Shown: positions 1 through 9,502 of the stretch, one piece after another
How the letters are laid out: the number at the start of each line of letters is the position of its first letter
Numbering within the stretch: the first letter of the stretch is position 1
From: Pseudomonas sp. FP2196
GTDB lineage: Bacteria > Pseudomonadota > Gammaproteobacteria > Pseudomonadales > Pseudomonadaceae
Assembly: GCF_030687715.1 (NCBI RefSeq)
Contig: NZ_CP117445.1
Span: 3,337,501-3,401,500, forward strand
DNA: 64,000 bases
Direction of reading: 5' to 3'
Made by a program: the position numbers and the translations under genes
The notes under the pieces: model-generated
What the model was told of the DNA's origin: nothing
Database searches by the model: none
Seen by the model: only the letters and a program-made list of their open reading frames with translations

Positions 1-2
1 AA

Positions 3-557
3 CACGAGCATCCGCACATTCAGTTGCAACTATTGCTCAACGATCGCCATACCGACCTGTTTCGCGAAACCGTGGACGTGGCGCTACGCTTCGGCGTCCC
101 GAGCGATTCGACGCTGGTGGCGTTGCCGATCCTGCCTGAGCATCGTCGCGTGGCTTGCGCCAGTCCAGCCTATTTAACCCGTCATGGCACACCGCAAAAC
201 CCGAGCGAATTAACGCAGCACAGTGCCCTGCTCTACTTGCGCAATGGTCGGCCTTACAACACCTGGCGTTTCAGTCGCGACGATGAAACGCTGGAAGTCG
301 AAGTCCATGGCGACTATCTCAGCGACGACGGTGAAGTCGCCCGCCGTTGGGCACTGGCCGGGCATGGCATCGCTTACAAGGCCTGGCTCGATGTCGCCGA
401 AGACGTGCGTGCCGGGCGATTGATGACCTTGCTCGATGACTGGCAAGGTGAAAGTGTGCCGTTCAATTTACTCTGCCCACATCGGGTGCAGGTATCGGAA
501 CGTGTGCGTGTGTTGCAGGCGTTTTTGCAGGCACGCTGCCGAGGCTTGAGCCGATAA
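3..557 (+). CDS. LysR-family transcriptional regulator, C-terminal part (5' end outside window)
   Basis: The open frame runs in from the left edge, so only the effector-binding half (about 184 residues) is visible. It has the LysR substrate-domain pattern: 'DVALRFG' followed by 'RRVACASPAYL', then a conserved 'RWALAGHGIAYKAWLDV' stretch and a final helix. These match the periplasmic-binding-like domain that senses an inducer; the DNA-binding helix-turn-helix lies upstream of the window. An aldo/keto reductase gene follows on the same strand after 68 bases and could be its target, although LysR regulators more often control divergent genes. The inducer cannot be inferred from the sequence. Confidence 0.85.
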   Translation, partial: HEHPHIQLQLLLNDRHTDLFRETVDVALRFGVPSDSTLVALPILPEHRRVACASPAYLTRHGTPQNPSELTQHSALLYLRNGRPYNTWRFSRDDETLEVEVHGDYLSDDGEVARRWALAGHGIAYKAWLDVAEDVRAGRLMTLLDDWQGESVPFNLLCPHRVQVSERVRVLQAFLQARCRGLSR

Positions 558-625
558 TTCACTTTGCCGCGCCGCACGCTTCTGGTATTTGATTAAGGCA
601 TTCCCACCGACAAAAGGATTTTGGC

Positions 626-1639
626 ATGAGCTATCGCACACTGGGCCACTCGGGGTTGCAGGTGTCTACCCTCACCCTCGGCACAATGATGTTTGGCGAA
701 CAGACCAGCACCGAGGAGTCGCTGCGCATCATCGACAAGGCCTGGGATCAGGGCATCAACTTCATCGATACCGCTGACGTGTACACCAATGGTCGCTCGG
801 AGGAGATCGTCGGCGAAGCGATTGCCGGCAATCGCCATGAATGGGTCTTGGCAACCAAGGTGGGATTCGGCCCGGTGGACGGCGTACCCAACCGCAGCGG
901 TTTAAGCCGCAAACATATCTTCAACGGACTCGATGCCAGCCTGACTCGGCTCGGCACTGACTATCTCGACATCTATTACCTGCACCGCGAAGACCACAAC
1001 ACACCACTGGAAGTGACGATCTCGGCGATCGGCGACCTGATTCGTCAAGGCAAGATTCGTTACTGGGGCCTGTCGAACTATCGTGGCTGGCGGATCGCCG
1101 AGGTGATTCGCGTCGCCGATAAACTTTCCGTTGATCGGCCGGTGATCAGTCAGCCGCTGTACAACATCGTCAACCGTCAGGCCGAGACCGAGCAGATTAC
1201 CGCTGCAAAGACATATGGTCTGGGCGTGGTGCCTTACAGCCCATTGGCCCGTGGCGTGCTCAGCGGCAAGTACGCGCCGGATGTAACGCCTGACGCCAGC
1301 AGCCGTGCCGGGCGTCAGGACAAACGCATTCTGGAAACCGAGTGGCGGGTGGAGTCGCTGCGCATTGCCCAGCAAATTCAGCAATACACTGAAGGACGTG
1401 GGGTCGGGATCGTCGAGTTCGCAATTGCCTGGGTACTGAACAACAATGCAGTAACGTCGGCAATTGTCGGGCCGCGCACTGAACAACAGTGGGATGCTTA
1501 CACCAAGGCCATCGCGGTGAAGATCACGGCAGAGGATGAAGCGTTTATCGATTCGCTTGTGACACCAGGCCATGCCTCAACACCGGGGTTCAACGATGTA
1601 AGCCATTTTGTGTCGGGTCGCAAACCGCACCGGGCCTAA
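626..1639 (+). CDS. Aldo/keto reductase
   Basis: This 337-residue protein has the full aldo/keto reductase layout, an NADPH-dependent (beta/alpha)8 barrel that reduces aldehydes and ketones. The catalytic tetrad can be read: Asp and Tyr in 'FIDTADVYTNG', Lys in 'WVLATKVG' and His in 'DIYYLHRED'. The N-terminal 'YRTLGHSGLQVSTLTLGTM' is the family signature, and 'GVVPYSPLARGVLSGKY' matches the tail region seen in YajO/Tas-like members. The start follows an AAGGA about 10 bases upstream. The gene is followed by a strong terminator, so it ends its own transcript. The physiological substrate is unknown. Confidence 0.9.
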   Translation: MSYRTLGHSGLQVSTLTLGTMMFGEQTSTEESLRIIDKAWDQGINFIDTADVYTNGRSEEIVGEAIAGNRHEWVLATKVGFGPVDGVPNRSGLSRKHIFNGLDASLTRLGTDYLDIYYLHREDHNTPLEVTISAIGDLIRQGKIRYWGLSNYRGWRIAEVIRVADKLSVDRPVISQPLYNIVNRQAETEQITAAKTYGLGVVPYSPLARGVLSGKYAPDVTPDASSRAGRQDKRILETEWRVESLRIAQQIQQYTEGRGVGIVEFAIAWVLNNNAVTSAIVGPRTEQQWDAYTKAIAVKITAEDEAFIDSLVTPGHASTPGFNDVSHFVSGRKPHRA

Positions 1640-1659
1640 GATTTTTCCCTAGCCCTGCA

Positions 1660-1686
1660 ACAGCCGATACAATCGGCTGTTTTTTC
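1660..1686 (+). terminator. Rho-independent terminator of the aldo/keto reductase gene
   Basis: A 9-bp perfect stem (1660-1668 with 1672-1680) closes a 3-base loop and is followed by a run of T. It starts 21 bases after the reductase stop codon. Confidence 0.85.
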
Positions 1687-1747
1687 ATTGAATCGAGCAC
1701 GATCAAACGGAATCAGTTGATCGTTCGGACATCGCCAGGGATTAATC

Positions 1748-3859
1748 ATGTTCAATCGCCCCGTTGAGGAATCAAAAAAGTCTTTGCGTGGGCTGCTGTT
1801 TAATCTACTTGGCGAGAAAAAGCATTGGCGTCAGCCCATTAAGGCCGTAACTACCGGGGATCGCAACCCCTCCATTAATTACCGCGCTGATGTTGATGGA
1901 CTTCGCGCAATCGCTGTTCTGCTGGTACTGATTTTTCACGGCGGACTGGCGCTTTTCCCCTCCGGTTTTATTGGCGTCGATATCTTCTTCGTGATCTCGG
2001 GGTATTTGACGACCTCGATAATCTTGAAATCGCTTAACAACGGCACATTCACTTTTTCAGGGTTTTACACGCGTCGGATCTGGCGATTGCAGCCTGCCGT
2101 CATCGCGTTGCTGGCAGCGACACTGATCGCCACAACGCTGCTGTACTTGCCCGATGACTATGTCGACTTTCTGAAAAGCGAAAAGTACACATCGTTAATC
2201 ATCTCAAACCAGTACTTTTCCAAAGTGACGACGGGTTACGCCACGCCCGATGCGGCAATGCTGCCGCTGTTGCACACCTGGTCGCTGGCCATCGAATGGC
2301 AGTGGTATTTGGTTCTCCCACTTGGGATATGGTTGATCAACCGTTATGTGGCGAAAAAAGCCTTCAAAGCGACGGTCTTCGCTTTGACCGTGGCGGCAAT
2401 GGCACTTGCGTTGTATCTGTCTTACGCGCACCCCGAAAAGAACTATTACTTCTTCACCGCGCGAATCTTTGAATTGATGATCGGCTCCTGTGCCGTGATC
2501 TTCAGCACGGACAAGTTCAGACTCAATCACTTCAGCGCTTCCCTGCTCTGCGCGCTCTCGCTCGCCACTATTATCTACTGCGCAACCCGGGTAGATATCG
2601 TGTCGGGTTTTCCGGACTACTACGCCATTGCCGTGTGTCTCGCCACCGCAGCGCTGCTTTTTCAGGGCATAGGCGACGCCAGCATCACGTCGAAATTGCT
2701 GGCGTTCAAACCACTCGTGTTTATTGGCACGCTCTCGTACTCCCTGTACCTGTGGCATTGGCCGATTCTGGCGGTGATGGCTTACATGGGCATTGCCCTC
2801 ACGCCGATGATGACGGTCGTGTACTTCGTCTTCACCTTCGTGGTTGCCTGGCTGTCCTTTGTGCTGATTGAAAACAGATATCGAAAAGCCCGGGCTGGTT
2901 TTACCAAAACCCTGGTATTGCTGATGATTCTGCCCGCCATCTGCCTGTCGATCCTCCACTCCGCCAGCGAAAGATACGAGGGTTGGCCGAACCGCTTCAA
3001 CGAAGGCTATACCAACCTGTTCAATGGTTTGAAAGCGGCTGTTCCGGTGAGCCGTGAGGGGTGCCTGGGTGTCAGCGATGGTGCTGATCCCGGCTGCCTG
3101 ATGGGCAGCGCGCAGGCCGCGCCGCAAGTACTACTGATGGGTGATTCGTTTTCAAATCACTACTGGGGTTTTGTTGAAACACTGGCGACAGATGCCAATC
3201 TTTCAGTTCTTGTTCAGGGTTACCCGGCATGTCTGGCGCTGCCGGGAATCTATTTGTACAACTGGAATAAATACAAGAACGCGCTTTATCAAAAGTGCCA
3301 CGATGCCGCCCAGCGCTACTACGCCATGATCGCGAAGAAGCATTTTCAGTATGTGATTGTTGGCCAGTTCTGGGAGGCCTATCTCACCGATGCCATCGTC
3401 ACCAAACTGGATGACCCGCGCAGTTATGAATTGTCGCAACAACGCCTGGGCGTGGCGATACGCGAAGCCCTGGATATCATCGTCAAATCAGGAGCTACCC
3501 CAGTCTTTTTGGAGAACACCCTGCCAATGCCCCCGGGTATCAACGAGTGCCTGTTAAAACAGGTCAAGTTGCGGGGTTTGATGGGGAGTGCCGAGCAAAG
3601 CCGTCTCTGCGCTACAGTGCCATGGGCTGGCGATAAAGACCCCGCGCTGAAAAAACTCTTCAATGACCTGATGGCCGAATACCCGACTTTGATTGTCATC
3701 GATCCGAAAGGCACGCAATGCAACGACGGTGCTTGCGTGACACTAGTCGACGGTTTGCCGGTCTACCGTGACATTGGCCACGTGACCGACTACGCCTCTT
3801 ATCGGTTCGGGGAGATGTACCTCAAGCGCTATGGCAATCCGCTGAAGGCCAGGCCGTAA
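1748..3859 (+). CDS. OafA/YrhL-type membrane acyltransferase with C-terminal SGNH domain
   Basis: The 703-residue protein begins with about 45 charged cytoplasmic residues. It continues with an acyltransferase-3 membrane domain of roughly ten hydrophobic helices containing 'YRADVDGLRAIAVLLVLIFH' and 'GFIGVDIFFVISGYL'. From about residue 400 it changes to a soluble SGNH-hydrolase-like domain, with the nucleophile block 'LLMGDSFSNHYW' and a late 'DIGHVTD' matching the catalytic Asp-x-x-His. Proteins of this design O-acetylate lipopolysaccharide, exopolysaccharide or other surface sugars, passing acyl groups across the inner membrane. It is flanked by its own terminators and not in a polysaccharide cluster, so the acceptor is not indicated. 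The start has an AGGG upstream; the long N-terminal tail is slightly unusual. Confidence 0.88.
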   Translation: MFNRPVEESKKSLRGLLFNLLGEKKHWRQPIKAVTTGDRNPSINYRADVDGLRAIAVLLVLIFHGGLALFPSGFIGVDIFFVISGYLTTSIILKSLNNGTFTFSGFYTRRIWRLQPAVIALLAATLIATTLLYLPDDYVDFLKSEKYTSLIISNQYFSKVTTGYATPDAAMLPLLHTWSLAIEWQWYLVLPLGIWLINRYVAKKAFKATVFALTVAAMALALYLSYAHPEKNYYFFTARIFELMIGSCAVIFSTDKFRLNHFSASLLCALSLATIIYCATRVDIVSGFPDYYAIAVCLATAALLFQGIGDASITSKLLAFKPLVFIGTLSYSLYLWHWPILAVMAYMGIALTPMMTVVYFVFTFVVAWLSFVLIENRYRKARAGFTKTLVLLMILPAICLSILHSASERYEGWPNRFNEGYTNLFNGLKAAVPVSREGCLGVSDGADPGCLMGSAQAAPQVLLMGDSFSNHYWGFVETLATDANLSVLVQGYPACLALPGIYLYNWNKYKNALYQKCHDAAQRYYAMIAKKHFQYVIVGQFWEAYLTDAIVTKLDDPRSYELSQQRLGVAIREALDIIVKSGATPVFLENTLPMPPGINECLLKQVKLRGLMGSAEQSRLCATVPWAGDKDPALKKLFNDLMAEYPTLIVIDPKGTQCNDGACVTLVDGLPVYRDIGHVTDYASYRFGEMYLKRYGNPLKARP

Positions 3860-3970
3860 AAACTGACTACGCTTGTGTGTGTGTGGCAAATAATGAGCAT
3901 CTGGCCAATATTCAGCACAAAAACCACGTATCCTTCGCGCCCCGTTTGATCACCCACTCGCGAGGACAGT

Positions 3971-4852
3971 TTGTCTAAAGGTATCGCTCTATCGGTTTCA
4001 GCCTCGGTGCTGTTTGCCGTCATGTATTACTACACATCGTTGCTCACCCCGTTGAGTGGCGTGGAAATCTTTGGCTGGCGAATGCTGCTGACGGTGCCGT
4101 GCATGACCGTGTTCATGCTCGTGTCCGGCGAATGGCGACGGGTGCTGGAGTTGGTTCGCCTGATGTCGGCAAAGCCGAAATTGATCGGCGGGCTGATTGT
4201 TTCGGCCGGCCTGCTCGGCGTGCAGTTATGGCTGTTCATGTGGGCGCCGCTCAACGGCTACAGCCTCGATGTGTCGCTGGGCTACTTCCTGCTGCCGCTG
4301 GCCATGGTGCTGACCGGGCGGATTGCCTATGGCGAGAGCCTGTCGTACCTGCAAAAGGTTGCGGTGTTCTTCGCAAGTCTGGGTGTGTTGAACGAGTTGT
4401 ATCAGGTCGGCGGATTTTCCTGGGCGACGCTGGTGGTCGTGGTCGGCTATCCGTTGTATTTCGTGCTGCGCAAATACCTGAACACCGACAACCTCGGCGG
4501 CTTGTGGGTTGATATGACCCTGATGCTGCCGGTGGCCTATTGGTTTGTTCAGGGCGGCGAGCAAGGCCTGGCCGTGTTCGACCAGTATCCGGCGTTGATG
4601 TGGCTGATTCCGCTGCTCGGCCTGATCAGTGCTTCGGCGTTGGTGGTCTACATCATTGCCAGCAGGTTGCTGCCGTTCAGTCTGTTTGGTTTGTTGAGTT
4701 ACGTTGAGCCGGTGCTGTTGCTCGGAGTGGCGTTGTTGCTGGGTGAAAGCATCAAGTCCGGTGAATGGCTGACGTACATTCCGATCTGGTTGGCCGTCGT
4801 TGTGCTGGTTTTTGAAGGTTTCAAGCACTTGATGCGGCAACGCAGACCTTAA
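3971..4852 (+). CDS. rarD: RarD-type EamA-family transporter
   Basis: This 293-residue protein has about ten hydrophobic segments arranged as two EamA repeats. The layout resembles RarD, a drug/metabolite-superfamily inner-membrane transporter of unknown substrate that includes a 'SLGYFLLPLAMVLTGRI' segment. A TTG start is chosen because GAGGA sits at 3962-3966 and the frame then reads 'SKGIALSVSASVLFAV' straight into the first membrane helix. It shares a bidirectional terminator with the converging hppD gene. The name rests on overall layout and that segment, so the substrate stays open. Confidence 0.78.
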   Translation: MSKGIALSVSASVLFAVMYYYTSLLTPLSGVEIFGWRMLLTVPCMTVFMLVSGEWRRVLELVRLMSAKPKLIGGLIVSAGLLGVQLWLFMWAPLNGYSLDVSLGYFLLPLAMVLTGRIAYGESLSYLQKVAVFFASLGVLNELYQVGGFSWATLVVVVGYPLYFVLRKYLNTDNLGGLWVDMTLMLPVAYWFVQGGEQGLAVFDQYPALMWLIPLLGLISASALVVYIIASRLLPFSLFGLLSYVEPVLLLGVALLLGESIKSGEWLTYIPIWLAVVVLVFEGFKHLMRQRRP

Positions 4853-4865
4853 ATTCAACACAAAA

Positions 4866-4902
4866 AAATCCCGGTTCTGCATCACTGCAGACCGGGATTT
4901 TT
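4866..4902. terminator. Bidirectional terminator between rarD-like gene and hppD
   Basis: A long stem (4867-4881 with 4886-4899, one bulged base) is flanked by an A-run on the left and a T-run on the right. It can therefore stop transcription from both converging genes. Confidence 0.85.
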
Positions 4903-4917
4903 CATTTCAGTAGCCGG

Positions 4918-5994
4918 TTACTCGGTCGCGAGTACGCCACGACGCACCTGGTCACGCTCGATCGATTCGAACAGCGCCTTGAAGTTACCCTCGCCGAAAC
5001 CATCGTCGCCTTTACGCTGGATAAATTCGAAGAACACTGGCCCCATCAGGGTTTCCGAGAAGATCTGCAGCAGCAGACGCTTGTCGCCCTGCTCCGACGA
5101 ACCATCGAGCAGAATGCCGCGCGATTGCAGTTGATCAACCGGTTCGCCGTGGTTCGGCAGGCGGCCTTCGAGCATTTCGTAATAGGTTTCCGGCGGCGCG
5201 GTCATGAAGCGCATGCCGATTTTTTTCAGGTGATCCCAGGTCTTGATCAGGTCGTCGGAGAGGAACGCGACGTGCTGGATGCCCTCGCCGTTGAATTGCA
5301 TCAGGAACTCTTCGATCTGCCCGGCGCCCTTCGACGACTCTTCGTTCAGCGGGATGCGGATCATGCCGTCCGGCGCAGTCATCGCTTTCGACGTCAGGCC
5401 GGTGTATTCGCCCTTGATGTCGAAGTAACGAATTTCGCGGAAGTTGAACAGCTTCTCGTAGAAGTTCGCCCAGTAAGCCATGCGACCGCGGTACACGTTG
5501 TGGGTCAGGTGATCGATGATCTTCAGGCCGGCACCGACCGGGTTGCGGTCAACACCTTCGATGAAGACGAAGTCGATGTCATAGATAGAACTGCCTTCGC
5601 CGAAACGGTCGATCAGGTACAGCGGCGCACCGCCAATGCCTTTGATCGCTGGCAGGTTCAGTTCCATGGGACCGGTTTCGATGTGGATCGGCTGGGCGCC
5701 GAGTTCCAGTGCGCGGTTGTAGGCCTTTTGCGAATCCTTGACCCGGAACGCCATGCCACACACCGACGGGCCGTGCTCGGCGGCGAAGTACGAAGCAACG
5801 CTGTTCGGTTCGTTGTTGAGGATCAGGTTGATCGCGCCCTGACGATACAGGTGCACGTTCTTGGAGCGGTGGGTGGCGACTTTGGTGAAGCCCATGATCT
5901 CGAAGATCGGCTCCAGAGTGCCAGGGACCGGCGATGCGAGCTCGATGAATTCAAAGCCCATCAGGCCCATTGGGTTTTCGTATAAATCTGCCAT
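4918..5994 (-). CDS. hppD: 4-hydroxyphenylpyruvate dioxygenase
   Basis: The 358-residue protein is a full-length bacterial 4-hydroxyphenylpyruvate dioxygenase, which converts 4-hydroxyphenylpyruvate to homogentisate in tyrosine catabolism using a non-haem Fe(II). The two-His-one-Glu metal triad is visible: His in '[12 protein letters not shown]', His in '[12 protein letters not shown]' and Glu in '[13 protein letters not shown]' near the C-terminus. The N-terminal half is the degenerate second vicinal-oxygen-chelate domain. The start '[16 protein letters not shown]' is preceded by GAGGC. It is monocistronic, with a shared terminator downstream and a 495-base gene-free region upstream that should carry its promoter. 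Confidence 0.97.
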   Translation of the reverse strand: MADLYENPMGLMGFEFIELASPVPGTLEPIFEIMGFTKVATHRSKNVHLYRQGAINLILNNEPNSVASYFAAEHGPSVCGMAFRVKDSQKAYNRALELGAQPIHIETGPMELNLPAIKGIGGAPLYLIDRFGEGSSIYDIDFVFIEGVDRNPVGAGLKIIDHLTHNVYRGRMAYWANFYEKLFNFREIRYFDIKGEYTGLTSKAMTAPDGMIRIPLNEESSKGAGQIEEFLMQFNGEGIQHVAFLSDDLIKTWDHLKKIGMRFMTAPPETYYEMLEGRLPNHGEPVDQLQSRGILLDGSSEQGDKRLLLQIFSETLMGPVFFEFIQRKGDDGFGEGNFKALFESIERDQVRRGVLATE

Positions 5995-6489
5995 GGTGGC
6001 GCCTCATCATTTCTTATCAATTAACCAGGGTTATTTGTCAGTAATGCTGAGACCGGTGGGTGGCGCACAGGAGATGCCACGCACACTGCGGGCGAGGAAG
6101 TCACCGTAGATCAGTTGAAACCCGAATATCTTCATTGTCGACCCAAGGCTCTTGCGGGCGAGGCTTCTGCTGCCAGAAGACGAATTATTATTGTATGCGT
6201 AACCCGATTCTACACAGCGTAAACAGGGTTTGTCTGCCCTCTCTATAAAATCCGCTTTTTTGGCGCTCGTGCAAGGAGATTGTTGCAAACGCATATTGCC
6301 CTGCATTCCGCAGATCCCCGGCACATGGCCAGCGCGGCTACTTATAGAGTTGGCCGCACGCATAGCTGACGATGAGCGGCGCAAGCGTGAACGGCCATCT
6401 ATCATCCCCTCTAACTGAGCAGTTTCTCAGTGATGCGCGGTTGCCCGACCTGCATTCAAGATCCCACTTTCATGCGACAGGATGCGCTC
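5995..6489. other. Gene-free region between divergent hppD and the EAL gene
   Basis: These 495 bases separate two divergently transcribed genes and must contain both promoters. The middle (about 6170-6260) is AT-richer than its surroundings. I see no convincing coding frame, RNA gene or palindromic operator here. Confidence 0.5.
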
Positions 6490-8025
6490 ATGCCCTTAAC
6501 CATAAGAACCCGCCGCAGGCGCACGACCCGCATCGTCATCACGCTGTTCAGTGGCTTGCTCCCGGTTTTACTGGGCAGCGTAATTCTTTATATGCAGGCC
6601 GGACGAACGCTGCAGCAAAGTTCACAACAGACCGCCGAGGAGGCGTTGCGTCAGTTTGAGTTGATGCTCGACAACACCGCCCAAGCCGCTCAGGAATTGC
6701 TGCCACTGGCCGGCCAACGCTGCGAAGACGTCAAATTGGCCCTGCGCGAGCAAGTGACCCGCCGACCTTTCGTGCGCTCGACCAATCTGGTGTGGGACGA
6801 CAACCTCTATTGCAGCTCGTTGTTCGGAAACTATAAGGAAGCCGTCAATGCCGGCGACTACAACGATGGAAAGTTGTGGTTGATGAACGGCAACCCGGTG
6901 ACGCCCAATACGGCATTGCTGGTGTATCGACTCAGTGAAGGTCGCGGCGGTGCATTGACGACGCTGGACGGCTATCACTTGAGCAACATGCTGCGCCTGA
7001 TCGGCCGGCAGACGTTGCTGTTGCTGCAAGTGGGCGACAACTGGTTGTCCGCCGATGGCAAAGTCCATCAAGGTGCCCTGCCCGCTTTACCGGTAGCGCA
7101 AAGCATGCTGGATTCTTCGCGCTATGCATTCAACGTGTCTGCCGGGTTTCCCAAGGGTGAAACCTGGCGTTATATGGCCCACGAATACCCGCCGCTGTTC
7201 AGCCTGCTGATTTTTTTTGGTGTGGTCTCGGGCGCAATCGGGCACGTCTTGCAAAAGCGCTCCACTTCGCCGAGCCATGAAATGCTCCGCGCCCTGGAAG
7301 CCGGCGAGTTCATTGCGTACTTCCAGCCCGTGGTTCATGGCGATAGCAAGAAATGGTCGGGTGCCGAAGTCCTGATGCGCTGGAATCACCCCAAGGAAGG
7401 CCTGGTGCGTCCGGATCTGTTTATCCCGTTCGCCGAGCATTCGGGCCTGATCGTGCCGATGACCCGCGCCTTGATGCAGCAGACCGCAGCATTGCTCGGG
7501 CCACAGTCATCGACCTTCGCCACACCGTTTCACATCGGCATAAACATCACGGCAAGCCATTGCCAGGATCTGGTACTGGTGAAGGATTGCCGCGAGTTTC
7601 TCGCCGCCTTCGCTCCCGACAGCATCCACCTGGTGCTGGAGCTCACCGAGCGCGAGCTGATCGAGCCCACCGACACGACACGACAACTGTTCGAACAATT
7701 GCGCGCGCTGGGCGTGATGATCGCCATCGACGACTTCGGCACCGGTCATTCGAGTCTTGGTTACTTGCGTAAATTCAATGTGGACTTCCTCAAGATCGAC
7801 CAGAGCTTCGTTGCCATGATCGGCATCGATGCGCTCTCACGACACATATTGGACTCCATCATCGAACTCTCGGCCAAGCTTGATCTGGGCATTGTTGCCG
7901 AAGGTGTCGAAACTCAGGCGCAAGCCGACTATCTGACCGCACACAAGGTCAACTTTTTACAGGGTTATCTGTACGGCAAGCCTATGCCGGCGGCAGACTT
8001 CATTAGTGCATTAAGTCACCATTAA
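6490..8025 (+). CDS. CSS-motif/EAL-domain cyclic-di-GMP phosphodiesterase
   Basis: The protein has an N-terminal membrane helix ('IVITLFSGLLPVLLGSVILYM') and a periplasmic region with the CSS pattern (a Cys at 'RCEDVK' and 'YCSSLFG'). A second membrane helix ('FSLLIFFGVVSGAIGHV') follows, then a cytoplasmic EAL domain. In the EAL domain the signature reads 'EVLMRWNHP', with 'ELTERELIEP', 'DDFGTGHSSLGYL', 'LKIDQSFV' and 'VAEGVET' all present, so catalytic residues for c-di-GMP hydrolysis appear complete. CSS-EAL proteins are redox-sensitive through the periplasmic cysteines (DsbA/DsbB in enterobacteria). The start at 6490 is chosen for its AGGA; in-frame starts at 6430/6433 and 6472 would add up to 20 residues. 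Confidence 0.9.
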   Translation: MPLTIRTRRRRTTRIVITLFSGLLPVLLGSVILYMQAGRTLQQSSQQTAEEALRQFELMLDNTAQAAQELLPLAGQRCEDVKLALREQVTRRPFVRSTNLVWDDNLYCSSLFGNYKEAVNAGDYNDGKLWLMNGNPVTPNTALLVYRLSEGRGGALTTLDGYHLSNMLRLIGRQTLLLLQVGDNWLSADGKVHQGALPALPVAQSMLDSSRYAFNVSAGFPKGETWRYMAHEYPPLFSLLIFFGVVSGAIGHVLQKRSTSPSHEMLRALEAGEFIAYFQPVVHGDSKKWSGAEVLMRWNHPKEGLVRPDLFIPFAEHSGLIVPMTRALMQQTAALLGPQSSTFATPFHIGINITASHCQDLVLVKDCREFLAAFAPDSIHLVLELTERELIEPTDTTRQLFEQLRALGVMIAIDDFGTGHSSLGYLRKFNVDFLKIDQSFVAMIGIDALSRHILDSIIELSAKLDLGIVAEGVETQAQADYLTAHKVNFLQGYLYGKPMPAADFISALSHH

Positions 8026-8261
8026 CTAAATTGATTTAAGCGTCGTACGCCGACATGACGCACCAAATTGATACAAAAAGTCCACTACTGTTACATGAAG
8101 ACAACATCAGGATTTACTCCTGAGGCATTAACAACTACAATTTTTCTTGCCTGCGCAAAGATTGGCAGGTGAGCCAATTATCACCGAGTCGCTACAAGGC
8201 TCTTGGCTTATAGCTTTGTTTGCGGTTGGTATCAGCCAAATACACTATTGGAGTAAAGATA

Positions 8262-8627
8262 TTGTCCAGACTCGCTGAATTTCGTGCAGCTGAAAAAGCC
8301 CTTCAGGAACAGCTCAAGCAGCTGGAATCGCTGAAGAACGATGCCGGGCTCAAGAAAGAAATCGAATTCGAAGAAAAGCTCCAGGGGCTGATGAAAACCT
8401 ACGGCAAAGGTCTGAAAGACATCATCGCCATTCTCGATCCGAACCCGGCCAAATCCGGTCTGCAAACCTCCGCAGCACCTAAAACCCGCCGCGCTCGCGT
8501 GGTCAAGGTCTATCAGAACCCGCATACCGGTGAACTGATCGAGACCAAGGGCGGCAACCACCGCGGCCTGAAAGCCTGGAAGGAGCAATACGGTGCCGGC
8601 ACCGTTGATTCCTGGTTGCGCGGTTAA
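8262..8627 (+). CDS. H-NS-like nucleoid protein, MvaT/MvaU family
   Basis: The 121-residue protein has the MvaT/MvaU layout. An N-terminal coiled coil for oligomerisation ('MSRLAEFRAAEKALQEQLKQ') leads to a linker and a C-terminal AT-rich-DNA-binding domain containing 'NPHTGELIETKGGNHRGLKAWK'. Such proteins silence horizontally acquired, AT-rich genes in Pseudomonas. The TTG start at 8262 is preferred because GGAG lies at 8250-8253 and the next residues match the family N-terminus; an in-frame start at 8220 would add 14 residues with no homology. A strong terminator follows. Which paralogue of the species it is (MvaT, MvaU or MvaV) cannot be settled here. Confidence 0.93.
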   Translation: MSRLAEFRAAEKALQEQLKQLESLKNDAGLKKEIEFEEKLQGLMKTYGKGLKDIIAILDPNPAKSGLQTSAAPKTRRARVVKVYQNPHTGELIETKGGNHRGLKAWKEQYGAGTVDSWLRG

Positions 8628-8644
8628 TCTGACGCCAACAAAAA

Positions 8645-8669
8645 GCCCTGCATACGCAGGGTTTTTTTA
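8645..8669 (+). terminator. Terminator of the MvaT/MvaU gene
   Basis: Stem CCCTGC/GCAGGG (8646-8651 with 8656-8661) encloses loop ATAC and is followed by seven T. Confidence 0.9.
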
Positions 8670-8843
8670 TTGACAATATCTAACAAATGAAATGAATTTC
8701 ATCATTCAAGTTGTTACTTTTCTGTAGCGTTGCCCAGCCAGTAAGCTAAACATTTTGCTGCGCGATGTTGCGATCCAGTGCAACGTTAAACTTTATGCTT
8801 AATCCCTTCGGGTATCTATCCCTGCCTTGAATAGAGCAGGCGT

Positions 8844-9362
8844 CTAAAGTTTGAGGCTGTTTTTCACTGCGGCTATTTCGTCTGAGCTCGCCTTATAAAC
8901 CTCGGCCTGACCGGCATAGGAAAGGACATAAGCCTTATCCGCTTCGATGGCTGCGACGAGCGTTTGCGATAACACATGCCGACCGTTTTCAGTCACGGTG
9001 CAAGTCGTCTCCAGAGCAGACAAAGAACCGAGCGTCGCTGGATGCACCTTGTTGCAGACACTTTGATAACCCCCCTGAAAAAAATCCTTTTGTATCGACT
9101 TGCGCATTTCCAGCAACACGCCCTGCAAATTGACCTGGTGACCCGGCTCCACCTGAGTCATGGTCAACTCCATCACCATCACTTGATTGCCATCGGCATC
9201 ATTCTTCACGGCCCGCTGCCGGAAAACCTGCGGCGCCGTATCAGCCAACTCTTCGACCTCCCAACCTGCGGGCCAAGTGATGCTGGGCGGATCGGCAAAC
9301 ACGGCCGGCGCGACAAACGCCAAGCCAAATAAAACAAACAGGGTTTTAAACAGTCGGATCAT
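8844..9362 (-). CDS. Exported protein resembling DUF4946 family
   Basis: The 172-residue protein starts with a clear signal peptide ('MIRLFKTLFVLFGLAFVAPAVFA', described in parts: charged MIRLFK, hydrophobic core, AFA cleavage site), so it is predicted to be periplasmic. The mature part has 'ITWPAGWEVEELADTAP' and two cysteines that could form a disulfide ('SVCNKV' and 'ETTCTV'). The layout fits the DUF4946 family of Pseudomonas, which has no known function. The start at 9362 lacks a good ribosome site; an in-frame TTG at 9392 would add 10 residues before the signal peptide and is less likely. Confidence 0.75.
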   Translation of the reverse strand: MIRLFKTLFVLFGLAFVAPAVFADPPSITWPAGWEVEELADTAPQVFRQRAVKNDADGNQVMVMELTMTQVEPGHQVNLQGVLLEMRKSIQKDFFQGGYQSVCNKVHPATLGSLSALETTCTVTENGRHVLSQTLVAAIEADKAYVLSYAGQAEVYKASSDEIAAVKNSLKL

Positions 9363-9502
9363 CGCCGGCAACACTCGCAGATTGAGCCACAAAGTCTGAG
9401 GCCCACCCGCACACAGAGCAAGCCCGCGCTTTGGGTTTGGCGATGCCGGCAGGCATGCGTATCATTGCGCCCATTCACTCGCCCCATTGTTACGGAGGGC
9501 CT

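Noticed and set aside
5125..5985. Long plus-strand open frame opposite hppD
   Set aside because: It is the antisense shadow of a conserved high-GC gene; it has no ribosome site and its composition (His/Gln/Val/Asp-rich without domains) is typical of such shadows.
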